Source: a virus
IMG/VR virus record: IMGVR_UViG_3300009374_000868
Span: 1-44,799 of that record
Length of the DNA stretch: 44,799 nucleotides
Strand: one strand, 5' to 3'
Below, piece after piece: positions 34,399 to 43,375 of the stretch; the stretch's first letter is position 1; each line of letters starts with the position of its first letter. A program made the position numbers and the translations under genes. A model generated the notes under the pieces. It was given only the letters and a program-made list of their open reading frames with translations, did not search any database and was not told the DNA's origin.

Positions 34399-35301
34399 TT
34401 AAGATGCACTGTTTGATGTTGTTGGATTCCCGTAGCGCCATGCGCTGTTGCCGGGCAGGTATCGAGTCAGATGATAACGTGCAGTTTTGAACTCCTCACC
34501 CTTCATGCCGAGGGTGGATACAAGCCAGACCCGGAAGTTGAACTTAGGATTATCAGTTTGAATCTTGCGGTGGCTGGCTGATCGGGCATTCAGCGCTTTG
34601 GCTGAAAGTGCTAAGCAGAGCTGAATGTAGGCTCTGACCTTGCCGGCATGCAGAGTTGAATTGAAGTATCGCACTTCAATAGTGCCGATAGATCTCCAAA
34701 TATTGTTCAGATTTAAACCATGGTAGCGGTGCCCCTCATAATGCGCTGGGTTGGGATTGTAGCGTCCGAACCACATCTCATTTAGTTTCTGTTTCGATCG
34801 TGGTCGGCGTCGGGCAACTTTGTCGATGAACTCGTCATCCATTGGTCTGGTATATCTGCGTCGACGGTTAGGATGTACCTGAAGAGCATCGAAGATCATA
34901 TCCTCGTTTTTGTAAACCATTTTGGCGAGGATCGACAATGATTTAGTGTCATGGGATGCTGCATCTACATGAATATGGATGGCACAGTCTTTATGAGCTT
35001 TTGCGCCCTTGGCACTGACGTTACGAATCACATTCTGCAGCAGCTCGATATCGTCGTAAGCCAGCACCGGCGTTACGATCTCCGAACCTTTATAACCGTT
35101 GATTATGGGAATGGAACCGTCGTTTTGAATTTTCCATTCTCGGTTCTGCAGATCAGTAACGATCGTGGCGTCGTATCCAGCACGATGAGTCGCAGTAACA
35201 CGACCTCCGGTGCCCTCTGCAACTGCATTAGCGATGTTGCGCCTTGGTGCTCCCGCGAGTTCGATCTCGAAGCCAAAATTTTGTTCTTGAAGTGCGATCA
35301 T
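34399..35301 (-). CDS. Putative amidoligase (COOH-NH2 ligase, glutamine-synthetase-like fold)
   Basis: 300 aa with the layout of the phage/bacterial amidoligase family: FGFEIEL at the start (metal-binding Glu residues), KIQNDGSIP, GSEIVTPVL, CAIHIHVD, HGLNLNN and TIEVRYFNSTLHAGKVRAYIQLC. These are the strand motifs of the GS-like active site. It would use ATP to join a carboxylate to an amine on a peptide or small metabolite. GGAG is upstream of the ATG. It forms an operon with the GGCT-like and 87-aa genes on the minus strand, inside the tail operon. Confidence 0.87.
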   Translation of the reverse strand: MIALQEQNFGFEIELAGAPRRNIANAVAEGTGGRVTATHRAGYDATIVTDLQNREWKIQNDGSIPIINGYKGSEIVTPVLAYDDIELLQNVIRNVSAKGAKAHKDCAIHIHVDAASHDTKSLSILAKMVYKNEDMIFDALQVHPNRRRRYTRPMDDEFIDKVARRRPRSKQKLNEMWFGRYNPNPAHYEGHRYHGLNLNNIWRSIGTIEVRYFNSTLHAGKVRAYIQLCLALSAKALNARSASHRKIQTDNPKFNFRVWLVSTLGMKGEEFKTARYHLTRYLPGNSAWRYGNPTTSNSAS

Positions 35302-35422
35302 TGAAGTAAAAAGTCTCCTATCTTATTGCTATGAAACGATTTAATGTTCGCATGCAAGGTGCGCTGGGGGTATCGCGGAAGTCAAGGCAGTTGTTAAAGA
35401 TTATCTCATTATTATTTAATGT

Positions 35423-35438
35423 TTTACAAACTTGTAAA
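35423..35438. promoter_or_regulatory. Inverted repeat TTTACAA-AC-TTGTAAA, candidate operator
   Basis: A perfect 7-bp inverted repeat in the 160-bp AT-rich divergent region between the amidoligase cassette (starting at 35301, leftward) and the baseplate hub gene (starting at 35462). It is the right size for a dimeric repressor site. No protein can be assigned to it from sequence alone. Confidence 0.4.
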
Positions 35439-35461
35439 TGTCGATTTGGTAAGTAGTTAGC

Positions 35462-36232
35462 ATGGGTGGAAAGATCAGATACGAAAACCTCACACCTGAA
35501 GTAAATGTGACCCTTGGGGGAACTCAGGCTGGACGGATTGTTTCCGGTTTTACTGTTACCTCAAATCTCGAAGAGAAGGCGGATACCTGTGTTCTGAAAT
35601 TGGCTGATTATGGTCGTTTTCTGACCGGTTCAGCAAATCGAGGTGATTCGCTGATTATCAAATGGGGTTATGCCGATGAGGAGTTGACAGAGATCTTTCG
35701 GGGCGTGGTCAGATCGATTGGAGTTGACGATCCGGTGGTCATTCGCGGGATCGATTACAACGCGATACTGAACAATAAGCGTATTCAGATGACTTTCGAA
35801 GATGAAACGGTTTCAGAGATAATAAAGGCAGCGATGACAGATTCAGGATTGCAATTGGAGATTGAGGACTGCGATATCGTCATCGATCGGCTACCGTTGT
35901 TCAACCTAACACTACGTGAAGCAGTCGATGCTGTAACCGAGATTGTCAGAAAGGAATCTGATCAGAATTATTACGATTACATCCGTGAAGGAACTTTCCA
36001 TTGGTGCACAAAGAGACTGGACGGTGAGGCACAATGTGCCTTCAGAATGGGAGTCAATATTATCCGGCAGGAAATATTAGCAGATGGATTGGGAGTTATT
36101 GAAACATTAGTGTCTCCGGTTAAGCACAGCGAGATCATCGAAGTCGAAGATGAAAGGCAGTTTGTAGTGAAGGTGGAATATCTGTGGGATGCAGGCGGTC
36201 GGACGAGAATCTGGTATGAACATGCTAGATAA
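35462..36232 (+). CDS. Baseplate hub protein (gpD/gp27-like)
   Basis: 256 aa. The beta-rich start (ITGSFTVTSNLEEKADTCVLKLADYG-like: GFTVTSNLEEKADTCVLKL) and GDSLIIKWGYADEELTEIFRGVVRSIG are typical of late-control D/XkdQ hub proteins, as is the mid segment TVSEIIKAAMTDSGLQLEIED. It would form the hub at the tube tip on which the spike is mounted. There is no strong ribosome site before ATG 35462. It resumes the + strand tail operon after the inserted cassette. Confidence 0.78.
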   Translation: MGGKIRYENLTPEVNVTLGGTQAGRIVSGFTVTSNLEEKADTCVLKLADYGRFLTGSANRGDSLIIKWGYADEELTEIFRGVVRSIGVDDPVVIRGIDYNAILNNKRIQMTFEDETVSEIIKAAMTDSGLQLEIEDCDIVIDRLPLFNLTLREAVDAVTEIVRKESDQNYYDYIREGTFHWCTKRLDGEAQCAFRMGVNIIRQEILADGLGVIETLVSPVKHSEIIEVEDERQFVVKVEYLWDAGGRTRIWYEHAR

Positions 36233-36767
36233 GCTGAAGAAAATCATTGAAATGATTCGACCGGATTTATCCGCCTACATGCGGTTTCCGGTTGAAGGTA
36301 AAGTGGTCGAGGTAGACGCGCAGAATTACACCTGTGATGTTCAACCGATCGATTCCTCGATGTCCCTGCTGCCTAAATGCAGGATATTGTCGATCTGGGC
36401 GACCAAGACGACGAGGATTGTGGTGTTGCCACAGTTGGATGACAAGGTCATGGTCGGATTTGAAAATGGTGATCATATCAAGCCTTATATACAGGGTTTC
36501 CTTCCCGACCAGGGACCTGAAGGTGTGTTGTTAATCGAAGCGGAAAAAGTAAGAATCAAAATTGATCAGGAAGGTAAAATTGAAGTAATGACCGACAAAA
36601 ATATCGAGATTAAATGCAAAAATTGTATAGTGAATGCCAGTGGAAACATCGATCTGGGTGAGAATGGCGCAGGGATTATCACAGGAGGTCCACAGGGGAC
36701 ATTACCAGCATGCTTCGTGACCGGTGCACCCATTCCTTGTTCGGCAACCGTCAAAGCGAAAAAATAA
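36216..36767 (+). CDS. Baseplate spike protein (gpV/gp45-like)
   Basis: 183 aa from ATG 36216 (ATG 36222 is also possible), overlapping the hub gene by 17 nt. An OB-like domain (VEGKVVEVDAQNYTCDVQPI, then QLDDKVMVGFENGDHIKPYI) is followed by a short beta-helix (KVRIKIDQEGKIEVMTDKNI, IEIKCKNCIVNASGNIDLG) and a tip with FVTGAPIPCSATVKAKK. This is the shape of the membrane-piercing spike of contractile tails. Confidence 0.8.
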   Translation: MNMLDKLKKIIEMIRPDLSAYMRFPVEGKVVEVDAQNYTCDVQPIDSSMSLLPKCRILSIWATKTTRIVVLPQLDDKVMVGFENGDHIKPYIQGFLPDQGPEGVLLIEAEKVRIKIDQEGKIEVMTDKNIEIKCKNCIVNASGNIDLGENGAGIITGGPQGTLPACFVTGAPIPCSATVKAKK

Positions 36768-36802
36768 TTGGATATAAATGGATGAGAAAATGGATATTGG
36801 TT

Positions 36803-37009
36803 ATGGCGTTATCTGGTGAACCATTAAAGGCAGCTATCCAGAACATCGACAACATCGATGATTTCTGTGAGAAGTTAGCTAAGGCAATTGTCGATAACCT
36901 GGAGGTTAAAGTACCTGCGTCTCAGGTTATAACCACAGTTTCCGGTGGTAGTGGCGCTCCTGCTGTGGGCGTTTCCAATACCTCTCCCATCGAGTGTGAG
37001 GTAAAATGA
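36803..37009 (+). CDS. Small baseplate-operon protein
   Basis: 68 aa from ATG 36803 (GGAT 7 nt upstream); ATG 36782 would add a basic and hydrophobic heptapeptide. The helical part is SGEPLKAAIQNIDNIDDFCEKLAKAIVDNLEV, followed by a Ser/Gly/Pro-rich tail. It overlaps the gp25-like start (ATGATG). It is probably a minor baseplate or tail assembly protein; no family was recognised. Confidence 0.6.
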   Translation: MALSGEPLKAAIQNIDNIDDFCEKLAKAIVDNLEVKVPASQVITTVSGGSGAPAVGVSNTSPIECEVK

Positions 37010-37422
37010 TGCGTGAGGATTATCTGGGAACGGATATTCAGTTCGATCAGGGTGGTGATCTGGCTGTCAGTCCCACAGGAGATCTGGTGTTGGCTCATGG
37101 CAATAATTGTCTGCTGCAGGATGTACGTGACCAGCTGGAGACTCTGCCAGGTGATCTTTTTTCTCACGAAGACTGGGGCTGTGGGATTACAAAGTTATTA
37201 GGTGCTCCGGATACACCTCTGAATAGAGCTCTTGCGATCCGCTATCTGCGTCATGCTCTGGAATCTGAATCACGTATTGAGGATAGTTCCATATCCATCA
37301 AACCGTTGGTCTTCGATTCTGAAGAGAAGAGGTTCGAAATTAGTTTTACATCCATAAATGGAATTGTTATCGATTCGATGGTCTGGGGATTCGGGGTCAA
37401 TGAGATCATGAACGTTATATGA
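37006..37422 (+). CDS. Baseplate wedge protein (gp25/gpW-like)
   Basis: 138 aa. The core matches gp25-type proteins: an N-terminal GTDIQFDQGGDLAVSPTGD, then LQDVRDQLETLPGDLFSHEDWG (variant of the lysozyme-like EPR-containing motif), and LNRALAIRYLRHALESESRI. It overlaps both neighbours by 4 nt. It would bind the J-like protein to form the wedge. Confidence 0.85.
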   Translation: MMREDYLGTDIQFDQGGDLAVSPTGDLVLAHGNNCLLQDVRDQLETLPGDLFSHEDWGCGITKLLGAPDTPLNRALAIRYLRHALESESRIEDSSISIKPLVFDSEEKRFEISFTSINGIVIDSMVWGFGVNEIMNVI

Positions 37423-38609
37423 TCAGATCTTTTTCAGAAATATTAGATGATCTGATGTCAGAAGTAGTGGCTCGCACCTCCTTCACCAATCTGAATCCGT
37501 CTGCTGCCATTCACGGTCTGCTCGAGGTGATCGCCAAGGTGATTGCAGATCTGTATGGACTGGTGAAAACCGTTATGCAGCAGTCCTTCGTGCAGACGGC
37601 AACCGGAAACTGGCTCGATCTTAAAGTCCGTGAAATGGGCATTGTCCGTCGAACAGCTGTCAAGACCAGAGTATATCTGACCTTCTCCTGCAACGCTCCC
37701 GCAGAGCAGAACATCACCATTCCTGCAGGCACGATAAGCAAATCGCAGAAGGATGTTTCCGGTAATGAGTATAGGTTTATCACGATCGAGGAGAACATAC
37801 TCGAGGAAGGTCAAACCAGCGTTGATGTTGCTGCTGAAGCCGAACTCCCAGGCAAAGATTGGAACGTGGGGCAGGATACTATTACAAGAATAGTGACCAG
37901 AATTACCGGTATAAATGCTGTAACCAATGGTGAGGGATACCTGATCCGGGAAGGCTCGGGTCCTGAATCCGATGAGCAGCTCAGGCAGCGCGCCATTAGT
38001 AAATGGGAAACGATTGGACTGGGTGGAACTCGTGAAGCATATCGCAACTGGGCATTGTTGGTTCCAGGAGTTATTGCAGCCTCGGTGCTGGATGATTTTC
38101 CCTTCGGTCCTGGCACGGTTGGCGTGGTGATATTAGGTGAAAATGGGATTCCTTCTGCAGATTTGATTAATGAAGTGCATCAGTACATCAAGGCTCGCAA
38201 GCCGCTGACAGCCGATGTCAGAATACTCGCTCCGGAGATTAGGTCTGTTAATATTGACCTGGAAGTGATCCGTTTTGCGAGTGTCGATAGAACAACTGTG
38301 GATACAGCTGTTCGTGAAGCAATCGATAATTATTCCGGTCGACTGCAGTTGGGAGAAGGGCTAATAATTGCCCGTCTCATAAATGAAATCATGGACGTGC
38401 CCGGCGTTTACAACCTGAAAGTGAAGGATCCCACAAAGGATGTCAACGTATCGGTCGACCAGTTTTTGGTATTCGAAGAGGTTGAAATCAACCATCGCAT
38501 CAAGGGCAGATCCTATCAGGACACCAGTATCGATGGGAACTTAGGTGATGAATCGGCTGCCAATGCCCAGATCATGGATGTGAACAAGGAGACTTTTTCA
38601 ATTGAGTAA
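37419..38609 (+). CDS. Baseplate J-like wedge protein
   Basis: 396 aa with the full baseplate J layout: FVQTATGNWLDLKVREMGI near the start, GTISKSQKDVSGNEYRF, ESDEQLRQRAISKWETIGLGGTREAYRNWAL in the middle and GEGLIIARLINEIMDVPGVYNLKV near the end. It dimerises in the wedge and links the hub to the outer plate. Overlaps gp25-like (ATGA) and the I-like gene. Confidence 0.9.
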   Translation: MIRSFSEILDDLMSEVVARTSFTNLNPSAAIHGLLEVIAKVIADLYGLVKTVMQQSFVQTATGNWLDLKVREMGIVRRTAVKTRVYLTFSCNAPAEQNITIPAGTISKSQKDVSGNEYRFITIEENILEEGQTSVDVAAEAELPGKDWNVGQDTITRIVTRITGINAVTNGEGYLIREGSGPESDEQLRQRAISKWETIGLGGTREAYRNWALLVPGVIAASVLDDFPFGPGTVGVVILGENGIPSADLINEVHQYIKARKPLTADVRILAPEIRSVNIDLEVIRFASVDRTTVDTAVREAIDNYSGRLQLGEGLIIARLINEIMDVPGVYNLKVKDPTKDVNVSVDQFLVFEEVEINHRIKGRSYQDTSIDGNLGDESAANAQIMDVNKETFSIE

Positions 38610-39291
38610 TTCCATAACAGAATATCTCTGGTGGCTGCTGCCAGCAGTGCGCAAACGAAAAGAGAAATCTCAGTCGAGACTGTATGGATTGCTCGAAGCA
38701 ATAGGCATGGTACTGAGTGAACTAAAGGATACTATCCTGATCGCTCGTTTGCGTCGCTATTCCCTGGTTCGTGATGAAAACAACCCATACTTTAGCTCAG
38801 AAATGCGTTCTAATGATCTAAACAACCATGCTCTGGACAGGGGACTCAGAAGATTGCCGGGTGAAAGCGATGCATCACTTCTGGAGAGGATTGCCACATT
38901 GCCCTATCGCAACCAGTTCCTGGGAACGAAGGCAGGCATGAAATATTTAATCGAGGATATCTTCGGATTGACGTGCACGCAGATTGTGGAATACTACGCC
39001 GATGATCAGTCATGGATTGTGTTGAGTGAAGATGGTCAATCCGCAGAAGCGGAAACCAATGTCTCTCATATTTTCAGTGAGAATGAAATTGATCAATATG
39101 AAGCCTACCGGCAGACGAGGATCTATTCAGGAAATGACCTATATCTTGCGTTTCATTTCTGGATAAATATCTCATATTTGCAAGGTTTGGTAATTGATGA
39201 GGAGGTTATAATCGAAGCGATAAACGCGCAAAAACCGGCTCATACAAGAGCGGTGGTTCATTTTACAGTAATTCCCGCTCCGGTGGTGTGA
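38602..39291 (+). CDS. Tail protein I-like
   Basis: 229 aa from TTG 38602, which overlaps the J-like stop. It carries the expected I-like position and features: an N-terminal helix (ITEYLWWLLPAVRKR), then GESDASLLERIATLPYRNQFLGTKAGMKYLIEDIFG, which resembles the domain that binds tail fibres. The C-terminus is beta-rich (FHFWINISY, RAVVHFTVIPAPVV). It probably attaches the fibre network to the wedge. Confidence 0.75.
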   Translation: MSNSITEYLWWLLPAVRKRKEKSQSRLYGLLEAIGMVLSELKDTILIARLRRYSLVRDENNPYFSSEMRSNDLNNHALDRGLRRLPGESDASLLERIATLPYRNQFLGTKAGMKYLIEDIFGLTCTQIVEYYADDQSWIVLSEDGQSAEAETNVSHIFSENEIDQYEAYRQTRIYSGNDLYLAFHFWINISYLQGLVIDEEVIIEAINAQKPAHTRAVVHFTVIPAPVV

Positions 39292-39292
39292 G

Positions 39293-41398
39293 ATGAAGAA
39301 ACTGAAATATTTCTCAGGGATTAAACCAACTTTAGAAAATCTTGAATACGATCAGTCCGGCAAGGAAGAAGCCATCCTCAACCGGCAGCGTGAGATGTTC
39401 TCAGATGGTGTGTTAATTGGATTGAATTTGGTTGAAAATGAGGGTATTTACTCCATTCAACCCGGAGTCGGTTATGTTAACGGTGAGAGAATAGAAATTA
39501 CAGATGCTCAAGATGTGGATATTATTCCGACTGAAGAATCGCAATTTGTTTTCCTGATTCATAAGAATACTCTTTCGCATCCCGTTCCGCATTTTGTGAC
39601 CGGAGAAGACCATAACATATACCAATCCGATGGTTTTGATATTGAAATTCGTGATAATGATAACATCGGTGAGGATGAGTTGCTGATAACTGAGGTTTCA
39701 AATTCCGGCATCCTTGACCGGAGAACCTTCATCCGCCTGGCTGTGGACGATCGTCTTCACACACAAGATAGTGACTCTGGGACCACTGAAGATGAGTTCC
39801 GGGTCGGAATCGGGAATCCTGCGCATCCAGAAGGACTTAAGGTTCTGACCGAAAGTCCCGTTCCTAAACCACCTTTGAACGTCAGAATCACCAGCATTCA
39901 ATCTGATTTCAAGAAGAAGGAAACTTCAGAGTTATCCACCAATGCCGGTCAGATATCTGGGATGGCACGCGTGTTCTTGGCATGGGATTATCGAGATATA
40001 GTGGGCGAAAGTGTGGCTACGAATATCTTCCGCATTGATAACAGTGAGTATTCATTTTCTGAAAATGAACTTGAGGGATATTATCTGACATTCGTATCCG
40101 GAGAAGAGTTTCTAATTACTGGTAATGAGACCACTGCTAACGGGCAAACTTTAGTCACTATACTTGGTGATCTGGATAGTATCTCAGCGTCGACTCATCC
40201 CGCGATTATCAATCCCGGAGTCACGGAATATCTCTTTTCTGCAATACCGGTAAATGTGGGTGAAAATACCAATATTATAACTGATCAGAATTTAGTTCCT
40301 CCTCCGATAAGTTCTCTGCCTGTTGATGTTAATCAGCGGATTGAGGGTGCAGTCCGCTTAGGTTCTTCACCAGTACTGTCCAACTCTATGCTGCGTCTGC
40401 CCTTGGGTGAATACTATATCTTCCAGGTACAATCGGTCAGAAGGCAGGCAGAATCTGTCCACACAGTAATGGGAGCAGGTTCGTACAGCTGGAAAGGCAA
40501 CCAGATAGCATACACTCATCCCTACAAGGTTTCATTGCCACAGCTTAATCCTGCAACACTATCGGTCGGGATTATGCCGGAAGGGCGTGGATTTGTAATC
40601 AATATTGCTGGCTGGGAGGATGCTGATCTGTATGAATATGGGTGGGTTAAATTATCGGACGTTGAAGGCGGCAATATCAATTTCGATAACGCTGATCACC
40701 ATCTCGGAGTCTCCGCGAACCGAACCATTAACATATATACACTCGAAGATTTTATAGAAGTGGTTGCCAATCCCAATAATGCCGCTCAACTCGTCAACCT
40801 GAATACTGGTCTGCCGATTGTGGGTTCGAGATTAAGACCTATCCGGAACCGGTATCTCTTCGCAGTCAGACCTTTGATCGGTGGTCAGGTTGTGGGAGAA
40901 ACGGTCACCACCGAAGTGGTTCTCGAAGTCGATCCTTTTGCTGGGCAGGCCGCTGTGGTGAAAGCCATTCAAACCCTGACCGGTAATCTCGATAACCTGA
41001 ACAAAACAGTCAGAAATATTGATGCCATCAGGCAGAATCAAGTAGCAATGGTCGAGGATCAACTGTTGACATTAAATTCTCAACTGACAGATGGACAGCA
41101 TTACAGTCGTTTCGACCTGGCTGCTAATGTTACGCTACCCTTCCCGGAAGTGGGTGAAGTGCAGATTTTAGGCAGTGGTGTTGATAATGAAGCCTATCAC
41201 ACCTTTGATCTCGATCCATCGGCAACTGAGCAGACCTTTATCCACAATTTGGGACACCAGAATTATGTCGTACAGGTCAGAGACGGCGATGGCAATATTA
41301 TCGATGCGGAAATTGATATCAACGATAATGATGTGACGGTTAGTTTTGCTGAAGCGATGATTGGAACACTGATCGTAATTGATGCTGAGAAACTGTAA
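39293..41398 (+). CDS. Large tail fibre/baseplate periphery protein, 701 aa
   Basis: Starts one base after the I-like gene. The N-terminus (FSGIKPTLENLEYDQSGKEEAILNRQREMFSDGVLI) is like the attachment part of baseplate or fibre proteins, followed by repeated beta-rich modules, for example DIIPTEESQFVFLIHKNT and RVFLAWDYRD. A helical segment near 570-600 (VKAIQTLTGNLDNLNKTV, AIRQNQVAMVEDQLL) may be a trimeric coiled coil. It ends in a small beta domain (FDLDPSATEQTFIHNLGHQN). It probably forms the proximal fibre. Confidence 0.75.
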   Translation: MKKLKYFSGIKPTLENLEYDQSGKEEAILNRQREMFSDGVLIGLNLVENEGIYSIQPGVGYVNGERIEITDAQDVDIIPTEESQFVFLIHKNTLSHPVPHFVTGEDHNIYQSDGFDIEIRDNDNIGEDELLITEVSNSGILDRRTFIRLAVDDRLHTQDSDSGTTEDEFRVGIGNPAHPEGLKVLTESPVPKPPLNVRITSIQSDFKKKETSELSTNAGQISGMARVFLAWDYRDIVGESVATNIFRIDNSEYSFSENELEGYYLTFVSGEEFLITGNETTANGQTLVTILGDLDSISASTHPAIINPGVTEYLFSAIPVNVGENTNIITDQNLVPPPISSLPVDVNQRIEGAVRLGSSPVLSNSMLRLPLGEYYIFQVQSVRRQAESVHTVMGAGSYSWKGNQIAYTHPYKVSLPQLNPATLSVGIMPEGRGFVINIAGWEDADLYEYGWVKLSDVEGGNINFDNADHHLGVSANRTINIYTLEDFIEVVANPNNAAQLVNLNTGLPIVGSRLRPIRNRYLFAVRPLIGGQVVGETVTTEVVLEVDPFAGQAAVVKAIQTLTGNLDNLNKTVRNIDAIRQNQVAMVEDQLLTLNSQLTDGQHYSRFDLAANVTLPFPEVGEVQILGSGVDNEAYHTFDLDPSATEQTFIHNLGHQNYVVQVRDGDGNIIDAEIDINDNDVTVSFAEAMIGTLIVIDAEKL

Positions 41399-41417
41399 CT
41401 TAAGCTGTGGGGACTAG

Positions 41418-41789
41418 GTGGCAATAAAACGCATAAATGCTGATCTGCAGGTCGTTGGACAGATACTGACCGAGTTCTCAGAAACCCATCATTTAGATGA
41501 CGCTGAGAACTTTCAGCAGGCACTCGAGATTTTAGATCAAGCCATACATGATCTGGCAATATTATCAGGACAGGTATCAGTCGTTGAGTATCTGTCATAT
41601 CAGATTGATGGATTAACCTCCATTTTTCAAACCCAACAGCCGTTTATTGATATCAGAGTGATATTGAACGGTCTCGAACAGAGCGAAGGAATCGATGCTG
41701 ATTATGTGGCAGTTGATAATACTCATATTCAGTTCTACCGTAATCTAAACCAGAACGAAAACTTAAAGGTACAATATACCCTTGCCTGA
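41418..41789 (+). CDS. Fibre-associated protein, 123 aa
   Basis: GTG start at 41418, with GGGG upstream. The N-terminal coiled-coil-like helix (VVGQILTEFSETHHLDDAENFQQALEILD) is followed by a beta end (FIDIRVILNGLEQSEGIDADY, IQFYRNLNQNENLKVQYTLA). That end resembles the C-terminus of the distal fibre gene (43200-43374), in both order and spacing: VxLxGLxQxExxDY then I-F ... VxYxxA. It looks like a short homolog of the fibre tip. Confidence 0.65.
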   Translation: MAIKRINADLQVVGQILTEFSETHHLDDAENFQQALEILDQAIHDLAILSGQVSVVEYLSYQIDGLTSIFQTQQPFIDIRVILNGLEQSEGIDADYVAVDNTHIQFYRNLNQNENLKVQYTLA

Positions 41790-42012
41790 ACATAACGAAT
41801 ACCGAACTGAGGATCTTGCATTCGCAGCCTTTTTGCGGGTGAAAGGTTTTCAACTGAACCGAGTGGAGCGAACTCAACCGAACCGAGCCGACAGTAAACG
41901 GGCGTTCTTTTTCGAACTGCCCGAAACGCAGCTGCAGGAGCTGAAGCTGGAATTTGTCAACAGTGATGTCCTGCGGTTTTACAATGAAATATTAGGTTTG
42001 AAAAAACTTTAG
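41782..42012 (+). CDS. Small DUF5659-like protein
   Basis: 76 aa from TTG 41782, overlapping the previous stop by 8 nt. The pattern YRTEDLAFAAFLRVKGFQLNRVER followed by RAFFFELPETQLQELKLEFVNSDVLRFYNEILGLKKL resembles the DUF5659 family of small proteins found in phages, which have no established function. It may assist fibre assembly given its place between two fibre genes. Confidence 0.65.
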   Translation: MPEHNEYRTEDLAFAAFLRVKGFQLNRVERTQPNRADSKRAFFFELPETQLQELKLEFVNSDVLRFYNEILGLKKL

Positions 42013-42024
42013 GAGTTTACAAAT

Positions 42025-43374
42025 ATGGCAAGGACTAAAATTAACCTGTCTACTCAGGTTGAGGATCAGCTCTCTCCTTCGAACATCGCTCAGGACGCAT
42101 CTAATCGATTAGTGACCGATTCTGAGAAGTCCGGATGGAGTTCAAAGGCGGAGACTGATAACGCGACACAGTCCACAGCAGGATTGATGACCGCGACCGA
42201 TAAAGCGAAGCTGGATGGTGTGGAGAACAGTGCTAACAACTATTCGCATCCAGCCAATCACAGTCTCGATGTTATTACCGAGACTTCTTCAAAGAAAATC
42301 ATGACTGATGCGGAGCGCACCAAGCTCTCAGGCATTGAAGCCAGCGCGAACAATTATTCGCATCCGGGAACGCATGCTGCCTCAATGATCACAGAGAGTA
42401 CCAGTAAACGTTTTGTCTCGGATTCTGAGAAAGCTGACTGGAACGGCAAAGCAGAGACCGATGTGGCGACCAGTGGCGCGGATGGCTTGATGTCGGCAGC
42501 AGACAAGAGCAAGCTCGATGGTGTGGCAGCAAGCGCAAATAACTATTCCCATCCGGCATCTCATCCAGCTACGATGATCGATGAGGATTCTTCCAACCGG
42601 TTTGTTTCTGACAGCGAGAAATCGACTTGGAACGGGAAGCTGGATAAAGCGGGTGGCACAGTTACAGGAGATTTGACTGTATCCGGTGATCTGACAATTG
42701 AAGGAACCACCACATCTATCGATACGACAAATCTTGAGATTGAAGATAACGTTGTGGTACTGAACAAGAACCAAACCGGTACACCTCCGACCACACTTCG
42801 TTCCGGTATAGAAGTCGAGCGTGGTGATGCAGATAACGTGAAGTTGCAGTACAACGAACTCACCGATAAATGGGAGTTGACCGAGGACGGCGTTTCCTTC
42901 AAGGATATTGCTAAAGAAGATGATTCTCGTTTCCTCTCGTCTGCTCAGAAGACGGCAGCAACCCGGGAAGCGACCGGTTCACAGAATGGTCTGATGAGCA
43001 CTGCATATGCTTCGAAGCTGAATGGTGTCGACGCAAACGCCAACAACTACTCGCTTCCGACTGCCGGTGGATCGACCAAGGGTGGTGTTAAGGTTGGATC
43101 GTCTCTGAATATCAGCAATGAGGTGTTGGATGTTCCTTCAGCTGGTGTCAGTCAGAAGGGTGTGATCAAGTTTCCGCAGACTGAGACTTTCTCTGGTGAT
43201 GGCATCACCACCAACTTCAATCTGACCAGTTCTCCGGGCAATTACCTGGCGGTTTACCTGGGTGGTCTGCGTCAGACCGAGACCGATGATTATACCGTTT
43301 CCGGTACGCAGATTACGTTCCTGTCTGCACCGAAGAGCGATCAGAAAATCGTGGTCGATTACATCGCAGCGTAA
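42025..43374 (+). CDS. Distal tail fibre protein with GLMxxxDKxKLDG repeats
   Basis: 449 aa with a strong ribosome site (TTAGGAGTTTACAAAT). The N-terminal half holds four copies of a fibre repeat: GLMTATDKAKLDGVENSANN, AERTKLSGIEASANNYSHPG, GLMSAADKSKLDGVAASANN and GLMSTAYASKLNGVDANANN, each followed by YSHP or YSLP. The middle has GGTVTGDLTVSGDLTIEGTT, a beta-helix-like strand set common in fibres. The end (LAVYLGGLRQTETDDYTVSG, IVVDYIAA) is probably the receptor-binding tip. No chaperone-like C-terminus is visible. Confidence 0.83.
   Translation: MARTKINLSTQVEDQLSPSNIAQDASNRLVTDSEKSGWSSKAETDNATQSTAGLMTATDKAKLDGVENSANNYSHPANHSLDVITETSSKKIMTDAERTKLSGIEASANNYSHPGTHAASMITESTSKRFVSDSEKADWNGKAETDVATSGADGLMSAADKSKLDGVAASANNYSHPASHPATMIDEDSSNRFVSDSEKSTWNGKLDKAGGTVTGDLTVSGDLTIEGTTTSIDTTNLEIEDNVVVLNKNQTGTPPTTLRSGIEVERGDADNVKLQYNELTDKWELTEDGVSFKDIAKEDDSRFLSSAQKTAATREATGSQNGLMSTAYASKLNGVDANANNYSLPTAGGSTKGGVKVGSSLNISNEVLDVPSAGVSQKGVIKFPQTETFSGDGITTNFNLTSSPGNYLAVYLGGLRQTETDDYTVSGTQITFLSAPKSDQKIVVDYIAA
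42178..43060 (+). repeat. Coding repeats in the fibre gene
   Basis: Four imperfect units at about 42178-42262, 42301-42375, 42479-42565 and 42985-43060, encoding GLM-DK-KLDGV-A-ANNYSHP-H. The ANNYSHP half is the best conserved. Such units allow recombination and changes in fibre length. Confidence 0.75.
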
Positions 43375-43375
43375 C

